A stretch of 64,000 bases of DNA from positions 62,001-126,000 of the forward strand of contig WION01000056.1 in NCBI GenBank assembly GCA_015039365.1, given 5' to 3'. This DNA is from Amanita rubescens. Lineage: Eukaryota; Basidiomycota; Agaricomycetes; Agaricales; Amanitaceae. The translations under genes and the position numbers were made by a program. A model generated the notes under the pieces. It made no database searches, was not told where the DNA came from, and was given only the letters and a program-made list of their open reading frames with translations. Positions 23,047 through 32,747 of this stretch are shown here, piece after piece. Position 1 is the stretch's first letter; each line of letters begins with the position of its first letter.

Positions 23047-24063
23047 ATGCATGCCCTCTCTGCTGCCCAAAGGACTCACATCATCTTCCTCCTCACTTCT
23101 GGCAAATCTGCCCATGAAGTGTCAACTATGACTGGCCATGGCACTGGTACCATCTCCAGACTGCGTCATAAATACTGCCCCCACCTTCCCAAGTTGAATG
23201 GAGGGAGACCAAGGAAGCTGACAGAGAGAAATGCCCAGCATGCTATTCGCCTCATCTCCTCTGGCAGGGCAGACACAGCTGTGGAAGTGACTAGAGCACT
23301 TCAGGATGTTGTTAATGGGTCCCTCTCTCCAGAAACCACAAGGAGATGCTTGAAAAAGGCTGGGATGAAGGCTGTTGTGAAGAAGAAAAAGCCATTACTC
23401 ACAGCACGACATAAGCGCAATAGGCTGGATTTTGCTCTAGCACACAGGCATTGGACTCTAGAGGACTGGAAGAAGGTGGTGTGGTCAGATGAGACTAAAA
23501 TCAATCGTCTGGGGTCAGATGGGAGGAAATGGGCTTGGAAGAAGGCAGGGGAGGGTCTCAGTGAGAGGTTGGTGCAGGGTACACTGAAGTTTGGGGGTGG
23601 GTCAGTGATGGTATGGGGGTGTATGATGTGGGAGGGACCAGGTATGGCTTGCAAAATTGATGGGAGGATGGATGGGCAGCTGTATGTTGACATTCTGGAG
23701 GATGACCTTCAAGCCAGCCTTGATTATTATGGAAAGGAAGCTGAAGATGTCATCTTTCAGCAGGACAATGACCCCAAGCACACCTGCAAATTGGCCAAGA
23801 AGTGGTTTGATGACCATGGAATTGAGCCTTTGCTATGGCCAGCACAGTCTCCAGACCTCAATCCTATTGAGCACCTTTGGCATCACCTCAAAAGAAGGCT
23901 TGCAAACTATGAAACCCAGCCCAATGGGATACTGGAGTTGTGGGAGCGGGTACAGGTTGAATGGGACAAGATTGACCCCAAGGTTTGTCAGGATTTGATT
24001 GAGAGTATGCCTAGGAGGGTGCAGGCTGTAATAGAAGCAAAGGGAGGCAGTACAAAGTACTAG
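23047..24063 (+). CDS. Tc1-family DD34E transposase, 338 aa
   Basis: Uninterrupted 338 codons from ATG 23047 (MHALSAAQRTHIIFLLTSGK). An in-frame TTG at 23035 also exists, but ATG is the natural start. The N-terminus is a helix-turn-helix type DNA-binding region (EVSTMTGHGTGTISRLRHKY; then NGGRPRKLTER, a GRPR-like hook) that would bind the TIRs. The catalytic core has VWSDETKINR (D148), FQQDNDPKHT (D240) and SPDLNPIEHLWHHLKRRL (E275), giving D-D with 34 residues before E, the Tc1 signature. It cuts the element out and reinserts it at TA. No intron and no stop, so it may be active. The coding sequence is very poor in CpG compared with the host genes nearby. Confidence 0.95.
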   Translation: MHALSAAQRTHIIFLLTSGKSAHEVSTMTGHGTGTISRLRHKYCPHLPKLNGGRPRKLTERNAQHAIRLISSGRADTAVEVTRALQDVVNGSLSPETTRRCLKKAGMKAVVKKKKPLLTARHKRNRLDFALAHRHWTLEDWKKVVWSDETKINRLGSDGRKWAWKKAGEGLSERLVQGTLKFGGGSVMVWGCMMWEGPGMACKIDGRMDGQLYVDILEDDLQASLDYYGKEAEDVIFQQDNDPKHTCKLAKKWFDDHGIEPLLWPAQSPDLNPIEHLWHHLKRRLANYETQPNGILELWERVQVEWDKIDPKVCQDLIESMPRRVQAVIEAKGGSTKY

Positions 24064-24091
24064 GATACCATATTTTGTAATTTTATAATGG

Positions 24092-24303
24092 CAGCCACAA
24101 AACCGTTCCAATGACATGGCCTCACAGATCATTTTATATATCATGAACCACTGACTCAATTGACAATGTTATAGGCTCAAATTCAAGCTCAGATGCTACA
24201 CTATCATCTGTGAATTTCCACTAATTTTGTAAATTCTTCCCATTGCATGGTAGGTCAATCTCTTCAGGATAGCCAAACATTGGAACGGTTTTGAGGGTTA
24301 CTG
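24092..24303 (-). repeat. Right TIR of Tc1 element
   Basis: Inverse copy of 22717-22928, ending GGTTTTGAGGGTTACTG before the TA duplication at 24304-24305. Confidence 0.95.
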
Positions 24304-24305
24304 TA

Positions 24306-25490
24306 TGCTCGTAGAACGATCGATGCATAACGATGAGCTTGCATATGTCACACTGGACGAACAAGCCCAGGAATTCCTCTTCGGCTAGTCCAGGCCTATG
24401 AAAACTGCCAACCTTTTCGAATCTCCGCCAGTCAGTCAGTGTCCGACGCCTCTTCAATGCAGGGAATGGTGGGTCGAGCAGACCTATTCCGCAGTCGTCG
24501 TAACTAATCCACACTAATAGGATTATCATCACATACCGGCTTCCGCATGTGTCCTCTTCAGCGGCCTCGTGGTGGTCGCAGGCTCTACCTCCTGGGCGAA
24601 GACTTCTGTGAGGCAGGGCCCCTCAACATCAGCTCTCACCTCGTTCTTGGCACAGACTTCCGGAGGGTAAGGTGTACTGACATCTTGCAACCCAGGTTCG
24701 TAAGTTAACCTAGAATCGAAAACCTGGATACTGACCTCGCAGGGGATATGCCTTCTCCGGGACTCTTCGCCTAGGATATATGCGCTCTAACGGTACTGAG
24801 TGATACGCCAGAGCATTAGTACTCGCTTCATCGAGGCCGGAAAATGGAGACAAACCCAAGTAGCCGCAACGGTCGTCTGCACATTCGGCGACGTATTCCC
24901 CTGGGTACAGACCATTTACAGCCAGGTATATCGCTGCCTCCTTATGTGCTGTGAGTGGTTCTAGCAGCGGACATAGGCATCCCGGCCCAATGTATTGGTG
25001 GGTTTCACGGTATAGACACAATTCGTCCGGGGGCACTCGCTTGCCACCCGGAAGGACGGGCCTATCGAATCAATGCAAGGTCAGTAAAACATCGTAGTTT
25101 ATCACGGTGGAAGTTATGACTACGTGCCAGTAATGTTCAACTAAGCCCTGTTTGGCAGGGTCATAGGACGTTACGCAGCGGTTCGACTTGATCACATGCA
25201 GCAACTTCTGGCAATAGGTTGATAATAACATAGGTACGGGAACGCTAGGCATCATGGTAAGCTTGAGCGCTAAGCGATGAATCTGATGTAACTGGGTAGG
25301 GATGGGATTTCCGTCGCCCCAGTCATAATGAGTCACTTCTGCCAGCGTCCCTGAACGTGACTCACATACCAGGGGAGCCTGAGATACAAAGGCAAAGCCT
25401 CCCTCAAGAACACTCGTTCTCGCGCCTGCAATGTCTGGGGCCGAAAACGATCCTTCTCCGGTCAACGCTCTAAAGCTTGGAAGCAAGAAA
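24306..25490 (-). pseudogene. Unknown Agaricomycete protein, copy B, split by Tc1
   Basis: Minus-strand reading: EVTHYDWGDGNPIPTQLHQI, SYDPAKQGLVEHYWHVVITS, then TLH, an in-frame TGA (25070-25072), FDRPVLPGGKRVPPDEL, YRETHQYIGPGCLCPLLEP, GEYVAECADDRCGYL; intron about 24840-24785; VPLERIYPRRRVPEKAYPLR; intron; a Pro/Glu-rich exon (TPYPPEVCAKNEVRADVEG); intron; and GLLDPPFPALKRRRTLTDW, EEEFLGLFVQCDICKLIVMH, FYEH, where the Tc1 element interrupts. The layout equals that of copy A. TGA in place of an expected Arg/Ser codon and the Tc1 insertion make it a probable pseudogene. Its 5' start was not resolved; it is divergent from the DUF6698-type gene. Confidence 0.68.
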
Positions 25491-25605
25491 AAGCCGTGAG
25501 ACTATCTGACCACTTCTCCGCTAGACATGGCATTCACAGAAGCCCAGTCGCACAGGTGGTCCTTTCGTTCACCATGGGCGACACTTTGGCAGAACAGTAC
25601 ATGCG

Positions 25606-26846
25606 ATGTGTAATGTCCAAGCACTTATTGCAAATTGCCTCATTCTTTTCGGCCAAGACGGGGAAGTTGCCCTAGAAGCGCTCACAACGCAGTCCGTGTT
25701 CAGCCTCTTTCTTGCATCCTGACATTTGACATACTCATTTCCTTCTATACTAGGCAACGAAAGGAGTTAAATGTGTTTCAGCAACTGTTGGAAATGGTGC
25801 CCCATCTACAGGAGCGTCTTATGGAAAGCTCGGAACTTGAAGAATACATGACGATAGCAGATTCGGTACGTCTACAACTTGAGAGCTCTCAAATTTATGC
25901 TTATCGTTTACCACTAGATTCAAAAAGGCATGTCAAGCGCAAGATCTGACGACACCAAGAGTCTCAAGGGGGTCGTGCTGGACTGGATAACTCCCCGAGA
26001 CAAGCCTTTGAATCCACCACTTTCCCGTAGTGTCAAGACGAACCGTGGCTTCAACCACCCCGTCACCGGAGCGCTCCTCTGTCCAGCTGGCCTAGATTGG
26101 AATGATCCCGAGTGACTCACTTTATCCCCCTTACATGTTGGTTACGCTAATCCGCTATCATAGAACTCGCACAAAGCTTACCAGCGGTCAACTAGCTGTG
26201 AAGGGGGACCAATGGCCGTTGATATTATACGCGAAGCAGGAGTTCGACTCTGAAGATCCATGGGATGGGCTCTTTAGAAGTGAGCTTCTTGTCTGGGTTC
26301 GTACTCGTTTGTTCTCTTTTTGGGTTATTCACTACTGGGCGTGCAGGCCTTCAAGCATATCTTCACTTCGCCCAGCTCTGTGGAGAAAGAGAACAAAGCG
26401 ACGAGATCCGGCAACGCTCGTATCCACGGCATGACCCGGGTCACGACGGCTTCCTTAGCCTACGTTGCTACACAGGCGAGTCCAAGTCTGACCGTCCTTG
26501 TAGCTTCAATCACTGAACATCCAAGTAGCTTCGTTTCGCCTTGTCATCCACATCCGTCTTCAGCCGATCTGACACTTCAACCGACTCGGAAAGATTCTAC
26601 GAGAGCGTATGTGACTTTTTGAACGATCCCGATGAGAAGAACGAGGTTACTGATTTGCTGAGCTGGTGGGATTGGTAGGTCTTTCGTTAATACATCCAGT
26701 GCCAGTCTTCTATCTCATCTTTTTGTAGTCAAGTATTCCCCAGCTACGTGAGCCGTGAAGGTGGAATAACGAAGGAAAGCGCACTAGCGAAGTTGAAGGA
26801 GAAGAGGGAAAAGCTGAAGCAATTGCAGAACAGGCGAACGTCGTGA
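25606..26846 (+). CDS. DUF6698-type fungal protein, about 305 aa
   Basis: Exons 25606-25691, 25754-25865, 25918-26111, 26164-26296, 26347-26475, 26529-26674 and 26729-26846 keep one frame to the TGA. Hallmarks: KGMSSARSDDTKSLKGVVLD, WITPRDKPLNPPLSRSVKTN, GFNHPVTGALLCPAGLDWND, GDQWPLILYAKQEFDSEDPW, GLFRSELLVWAFKHIFTSPS, then SGNARIHGMT, YVATQLRFALSSTSVFSRSD and a basic C-terminal helix. This is the block order I know for the DUF6698 family, which is abundant in Agaricomycetes and of unknown function, often near mobile DNA. The intron at 26476-26528 appears to be GC-AG. The first exon and start are uncertain; the rest is firm. No frame break is seen. Confidence 0.8.
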
Positions 26847-29104
26847 TACCCAGTAAGCTAATTTATGCAAAGACAGAACTCAATAACCCCCAGCCTCTTG
26901 TTCTGCGAATATTCAGGAGATGCACGATAGCTTGAATTGGTCCCGTTGTGCTGCATCAAACCGTAGCTTAACCTTATTGGACTTCCATCCACCGGCCTTC
27001 TTTTTTTTACCAGAATGGGGTGTCCCCCCACCCAGCAATAATTAGTTCTACTTTACTGTCTAATGTACCGACTCTTGCGATTTGCGCCGCGTACGGGTTG
27101 TGAGCATCATTGCACCATGCTTCAGATCGGACGCCATTTTCCTGCAAACTGTACATCATGTAGGCGACATTGAATTCTTCCGCCAATCATAACCGGCCAC
27201 AGCGCGAACAAATCCATTCACCTCCCTGCAAAATCCCGTCAACAACGCACCACCAACACATCTTCTTCGTCGATTCAACCATCTCAATCCTGGCATCCCG
27301 TCGTAAGTTCGACGCATCCTGAACTTGATATCCCGGCCCTTACGCCTTACCATGCTATTTGATGCGCAGCGGGTGAAAAAGACATCGGCCGAGCATGAAA
27401 AAGAACGGAAGGTTACCAGAAGCACCGTTCCCCCAAATTCGAGGTGAAAACAAGCTTCTCCTTCAGCAGCACGTGTAGTCGGTCCCGCCGCCCCGCAAGT
27501 ATACTATGTGCCAGTGTCAGTATTGGAGTGGACAAATAGAGTGCAAAGAGACAGCACAAATAGAGCGCAAAGAGAGAGCACTTGAAAGAGAGCGAAACCC
27601 AGGCTTTGCGCATGTTTTGACCGCACTTAGTATGATCTGACTCGTCACCACCACCGTGGTCTGTTCGTTTCTTCGTCTTCGTCATCCCTACGATCCACGG
27701 CACAGAAGAATCCAGGGGCAGACTTTACGTCGCCCCTCAAGGGGTAGACTCTCGCGTCGCTCTTTCACGACCGTGACCCAAACTGTGCCAGTTCCGTCTG
27801 CCGACTTCATCATGTATGCATTGATTTTTTGCCTTATTTCCATTAGACTGACTACGCTACCCGCGCTTTCCACCTGTTACTGCCCTGTTCACCTGCATTC
27901 AATTTGTTTGGTAATGTTACTCACGTCTCGTATTTAAACTAACTTATGGATACTGTCGCGTACATTCCGAGGCACTTGTGTCATTCCTTCAACATTGTGC
28001 CATTGGTACAAGGACCTAATGAAGCTGAAGTCGAAGCTGGAACAAGGCCAAGTGGACGTCCATTTATGCCTAACCAGTAAACGTCCCCAGACACATGCCG
28101 CTTTTCTTTGTCCACAGTGGCGGATTCTCCATCATCTTCAGGTACCAGGCCTCTCCGTGATTTGCAAACTCACCACCGACAAAATCAGGCACCAGGTGAG
28201 CCATGTCAATCCCTGCTTCGCTGTTGCTGACCCGTCCACTACTTTTGGTTGGTCATCCATTGCTTCCCATATAGTTATCCTGTCCTTCGGGTGGCAGCTG
28301 GTGAGGGCGTCGAAATCGTCCTCTCTCTTTTTCAGCGTCTTTACACTAGTTTCAAACATACGATACAAGTTGAAAGCTATCCAACAGCGTAAGCGCTTTG
28401 TCGTAAAAATTGCAGGGACTCACACATCTGATAGAGTTACTACAATAGCCAGCTTACCTAGGGTGAGGCGAAGTGCGAAGGGTGCACATGGGTGTGACAG
28501 GGCATGGGAGGGTGCAGCGGGGCAAAGTTGAATGGTAGAGGGCAAGGGAGGGTGATGGGGCCGTCGTCAGCGTATACGAGGCGCGTTTTGGTAATACGCG
28601 AGTCGACGATCTAGACAATTAAAGTACTTAGTCGCAAGCTAGCGCCTTTAACACATCTCAAGGCTTACCAAGATCCCGCTCAAGATGAAATGACGAAGAG
28701 ACTTTCCCAATCCTGGAGTTGGAGATGCTCAGTTGGCGAATACGGAATGAATTTTGAGGACGGGCAGTGCGTAATACAGCGTTTATATGCGAAATAAACT
28801 CACTGATGATGTAGAATACGCTTACGTACCATGAATGGCAACGGTGATGAAGATGGTGCACTCGGCTGTGCGTATCAGGTTCTATAATGAGTTTACAAAG
28901 TGGCACTCTCGCGATAGATAAGTTGGCACACGCCGAGTTCGCTTTGCTTAGCGGTTAGGCACATAATGCACTGGCGAAGCTCCGCATGGCAATCCGTGCA
29001 TACACTAGCTGCGTTGACTTCAAATGCGACAATGTTCGAGGTCAGTGTGCGATGACTCGCACAGAAAGTTTGATTCATACATTAGAAGCAAGCCGTAGAA
29101 GTGT
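26847..29104. other. Gene-free stretch
   Basis: No supported gene. A CTCTTTGG-type repeat on the minus strand lies at 27536-27596. Open frames here lack recognisable motifs or splice continuity. Confidence 0.45.
27536..27596 (-). repeat. CTCTTTGGCTCTC dispersed repeat, copy 4 (diverged)
   Basis: Plus-strand GAGTGCAAAGAGACAGCAC, then GAGCGCAAAGAGAGAGCAC, the inverse of a CTCTCTTTGCGCTC array, followed on the other side by CCACTCCAATACTG, comparable to the ACTCCGATTGG flank of the other copies. Confidence 0.55.
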
Positions 29105-29573
29105 ATGCCTATTCGGCGCTTCTGCATCTTGGTCTAGCGGCGGATGATCGTTCACTACAGCCTTTGGCCAGCTCTTCATGAAGGACACGACTAGGCCGGG
29201 GAAATTAGGTGGCAACAGGAGTGAGGATCCTTGGTTTTGGCAGGTGGAACGTCTTTGTAGCTCGAGTATTGAGGATCAGGCATGGATAGTTGAAAGTAAG
29301 TTCCTATCCGCATTAAGAGTGCGTTACTACTAACTGAGATTAGTGGACAGAGTGGAATGGTTCCGGGATCGGGCCGCCAGGCACGAGAAGAAAAGGAGGA
29401 GCCGAATTTGACCGTACCATACAATTTTTTTACCAAGACGAGTGACGTTTGGACTGATCTGGCAGCTAAGAATGCAAGTAAACTTAGAACGCAGCATACG
29501 CGCGCAAACAGGCTGCGTACAACAAGGCTATTGCTCTACGAGTGGTTCTACACAAATATGGTTCAAACGTAAG
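29105..29573 (+). pseudogene. KDZ transposase C-terminal relic (CxC2-like)
   Basis: Reads LAADDRSLQPL, RPGKLGGNRSEDPWFWQVER and DQAWIVE; then an intron 29296-29343 (GTAAGTTC...GATTAG); then MDRVEWFRDRAARHEKK; a frame change; and KTSDVWTDLAAKNASKL. The order RPxKLG, EDPWFW, EMDRVEWFRDRAxR, SDVWTDLA is that of the C-terminal region of Agaricomycete KDZ transposases. The catalytic part is absent and the frame is broken, so this is a fragment left by an old element, unrelated in sequence detail to the intact KDZ gene at 1811-5131. Confidence 0.68.
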
Positions 29574-29771
29574 TCCCCTCCTGTAGCCATGGTCACCGTG
29601 TCTTACGATAGCCATTCTACTAGACGTCTACTTAGCGTATTCACTCACCTCCTAAGGTAAGCTTTATAAATGATTTCGGACATACGTTAATCGTCTTTCT
29701 AGACTACATATTAGCGAATACTTATAACCTAGTGATACAACCTACTCAACTATGTCCTACAAAGTGATACA

Positions 29772-30574
29772 CTATAGCCTATAGGAATATGGCTTGCGTG
29801 GTATCTTGCATTTTGGATATATATCAAGATGTTCGTTCAAATCGAATCCCCGTTGCATTCGGCTCTGCCTGTACATCTCCTGTGTTCGTCTCCGCCTCTC
29901 CCCTCGATCCTTGCCCTTCATCATTCCATCTTGCCTAGCAACGACATCGGTTTCTTTTAATTTCCAACACCTCTTCGTCACATCCAGCGATCGTTCCCGC
30001 CAGCTCTTGCCATCGCCTTGCCACCCCTCTGACCTCTCCGTGCCCGGGAAGACGTGGAGAGTATATTTCGGATGACCGTCCTCAAAGCCTCGCGCCGTCC
30101 AACAGTCTTTGTCCACGGTATGCGCTTTCGATCCCCCCCTCCTCAAGGTCAATGGTATCGGCCGACGAACAAGAAATTGACTCACGTTATCACCCCGTCA
30201 ACATTTCTTTCGTCGTCGAATGCCTTCCTTGCATCGCTCGCATGTTTTTCCAACGCCAGGGAAGTCTTCTCCAGTGCCTCCTTCTCTTCTGACCATGGCA
30301 ATTCAGGGTCCGTTGTTTTTGAGGGCGAAAATTCGGGGTTGGGAATCGTTTGACATGTGAGTTTAGAAGCGTGTGAGTGATAAAGTGAGATGGGAGAAGG
30401 CAGAGAATGACTGAGGATACTGGAGTTGAAGCAGCCTGAGTGATGCGAGTGGTGGGGGAAAATGGAGAAGGGCAGGCAGGGAGCGACTGAGGATGCTGGG
30501 GCAGGAGTGACTTCTCGATGTGGCGTTGATTCGCCCACCGACGCCAGCTTCACTGCTTGTGCAGCTGCCAACAT
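29772..30574 (-). CDS. Weak hypothetical gene
   Basis: Two minus-strand exons, 30574-30186 and 30141-29772, join in frame through a 44-bp intron (30185-30142, GTGAGT...TTGAG). The product would begin MLAAAQAVKLASVGESTPHR, pass through ELPWSEEKEALEKTSLALEK and end SRMQRGFDLNEHLDIYPKC plus a basic tail. No family is recognised. Support is only that both exons are open, contiguous in frame and rich in charged residues. The Ser/His/Pro-rich N-terminal part could equally be an intron or 5' UTR. Confidence 0.35.
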
Positions 30575-30690
30575 TGCACGTCGACAGTGCCGTTCTCAAA
30601 GCAAGTTCAACTTTATACTGCCAGACTTATGCCACCCAGCCGCCAACATTGCATATTGACCGTAAGCGGAAATTTAACTTCGTCACAAAT
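30567..30690. repeat. Imperfect 75-bp tandem duplication
   Basis: GCCAACATTGCACGTCGAC...CAAGTTCAACTTTA at 30567 recurs as GCCAACATTGCATATTGACC...AAATTTAACTTCGT at 30642. Confidence 0.5.
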
Positions 30691-32341
30691 ATGCCCTGTC
30701 ATTCCTTCTATAGATTTCATATTTGCTGCCTGCCATAACCATGGTAGCCAAACCTGTCCGACTTACGTTGCACTCTTCATTTTATATAAGGTAAGATTCT
30801 ACGACACATTTCTTGTAGGGCTCTGATTTGTGTGCCATAGCCAACTTTTTGACGTTGTTGACCAACCATCCCCTCTTTCGCCCTCCAACTGCTCAACTAC
30901 ATGATGCACTCCACCCCATACGTTGTCCAGGTAGGCCGGATTTCGATGTTGCTGACTCACCACCCCCCTCCCTTGCCCTCCACCACTCAACCACGCTCTC
31001 CTGCACCCCACTGCACCCACTGTGCCCTCCCATGCCCAGGCTCCTGCACTCTCCCACATCCTGTTGCACCCCTGCGACACCTGAGCAAGCCGAGCACCTG
31101 AGCACCAGTCACTAGTCATGGACAGCCCTCGAATAATATATAACTGGTTACACCTGGTTTGGGCTGTTTCATAACCAGTTACGGTTACAGTTGGCATTGG
31201 TGACCAGACTTGACCAATTAGATGTGACATTGTAATGCTTGACAGTGTACCTCTACAGATGGTAGAGTTTTCATTTGGGACAGAGTATTACCATATGCAA
31301 TAATAATTGTCTGTTCTACTGTGCTTGAGCATATGAGATCATGCCTTATCAAACCATGACTGCCTGACAGTGCCTGATCAGAAGCACTATCACACCAAAT
31401 CCTGCCATCCAAAGAACAGGAATTGAAAGTCTGATGCACATTGCACTTTTTACAAACCATTGTGGTCCTTGAGCAGAGGCACAGTCAAACCAATACTGGT
31501 ATGGTTCAGGTAAAGCTGGATCAATGTCACCATCCTGCTACCAGTGATGTAACTTATTATCCTTGATCCAATGGTTAACAAGCTGATGCCCCTGATCTAA
31601 CCCCTCAACACTGGGAGATCTTACAAACCATGGCTGCCTGACAGCACTGATCAAGGGTATCATCAAGGCAAACTCAGACATTCAATGGCCAGAAAACAAC
31701 AGGCTGACACTCATTATCTGCCATCCCATGTCTTGCACATATGATAATATTGTAACTACCAGATGGCATTTGGTCAGAGGTCCCTTTGCACCAATGATGG
31801 TATGGTCTGGTAGACATAGATCAGTCAATACCTTCCTGTTGTTGTTGATGTTCATGATCTGTCTGTGACACCATGAAAGAATTTGATCAGAGGTACCATC
31901 CTTGTAATGAGTGAGACACCTGACTTTTTTGGGTTATTCTGGCAGTCCTTATGCAAGTTAATATGTCTGGCATCTCATGACCTATGTAGTCACCCTTACA
32001 CATCTTTGCAAGTTGTAACTACTGGTATCCATTGGTCACACTCTGATATCTGTGATGTAATCTGCCATCACTACCGTGTCTTATCTACCCTGAGACAGCT
32101 GGTAGGTTTTCATAAATATTATACATAATTGACAAGAATTGTCATACTTATTACTCCTGATCATTATATTATAGCCTTTTTCTCAGATAGTCCCACACTT
32201 GTGAGAGAGCCAATTCTGGGCTACCTTGTGAAATCTACCAACCCTACCGTCCTTTATATTACATTATCAATCGATACATCAGAGTTGTATATATTATAGT
32301 TTTTTTGGTTGTTATAAAGCTTTATATACCCTTATCCATTT
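30691..32341. other. Non-coding region, CpG-poor from about 31190
   Basis: From about 31190 to 32230 the sequence has almost no CG dinucleotides and no gene, unlike the flanks. This is the composition of the other transposon blocks in the window. It ends where the truncated 3' side of Gypsy-1 begins. I could not identify termini or assign the repeat to a class. Confidence 0.45.
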
Positions 32342-32747
32342 TCAACCATTTTCCTGATGGAGTACTTCATTGAAGACGTTATAGATTTTCCAGGATGCGG
32401 GTATCTTAACCCGATAAGCCGCTAATCCCACTTTCTCTATCACTTCGTAAGGCCCAACGAACTTCCCTTCCAACTTCTTTGTCACTTGTAGCGTAGGGAG
32501 GTTTTGAGTGCTAATGTATACTTTATCTCCCACTCGATAATCCCGTGTTGGTTGTCTCTTTTTATCATACTGTTTTCGCATATTTTCTGCCGCTCTATTC
32601 AGTCCTCGTCGTGCTTGATCGCATGCTTCCACCAGTCGATCAACCCATTCATCTACCGCCTGTACCTTCCGTTCTACCGTCAATTCGAGTCCTTTATTAG
32701 GATTTCGCCTGTTATTCAAGAAGAAGGGAGAGAATCCCGTTGCCGAG
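32342..32747 (-). pseudogene. Gypsy-1 integrase C-terminal part
   Basis: Starting from the E1 junction it reads SATGFSPFFLNNRRNP, then RVGDKVYISTQNLP and KLEGKFVGPYEVIEKVG, the GPY/F module that closes Gypsy integrases, and VFNEVLHQENG before the stop. It joins in frame to the main pol ORF once E1 and one copy of its 8-bp duplication are removed. Confidence 0.9.

Larger units (their letters stand above)
22717..24303 (+). mobile_element. Complete Tc1/mariner transposon with 212-bp TIRs
   Basis: The 1587-bp element starts CAGTAACCCTCAAAACCG, ends with the reverse complement, and is flanked by TA at 22715-22716 and 24304-24305, the target duplication typical of the superfamily. TIRs 22717-22928 and 24092-24303 look nearly identical by eye. 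Each TIR contains AAAACCGTTCCAATG at its outer end and the inverse CATTGGAACGGTTTT at its inner end. One intact transposase gene lies between. It sits in the last exon of copy B. Confidence 0.95.

Noticed and set aside
31140..31190. TGGTTACACCTGGTTTGGG as the left partner of the CACCTGTTAAGCCGG terminus.
   Set aside because: Only CACCTG and a few bases match; the conserved arms and hairpin are absent.
31218..31460. Minus-strand ORF with MVCKKC and several Cys/His.
   Set aside because: Lies in CpG-poor repeat-like DNA; the spacing fits no zinc-finger class.
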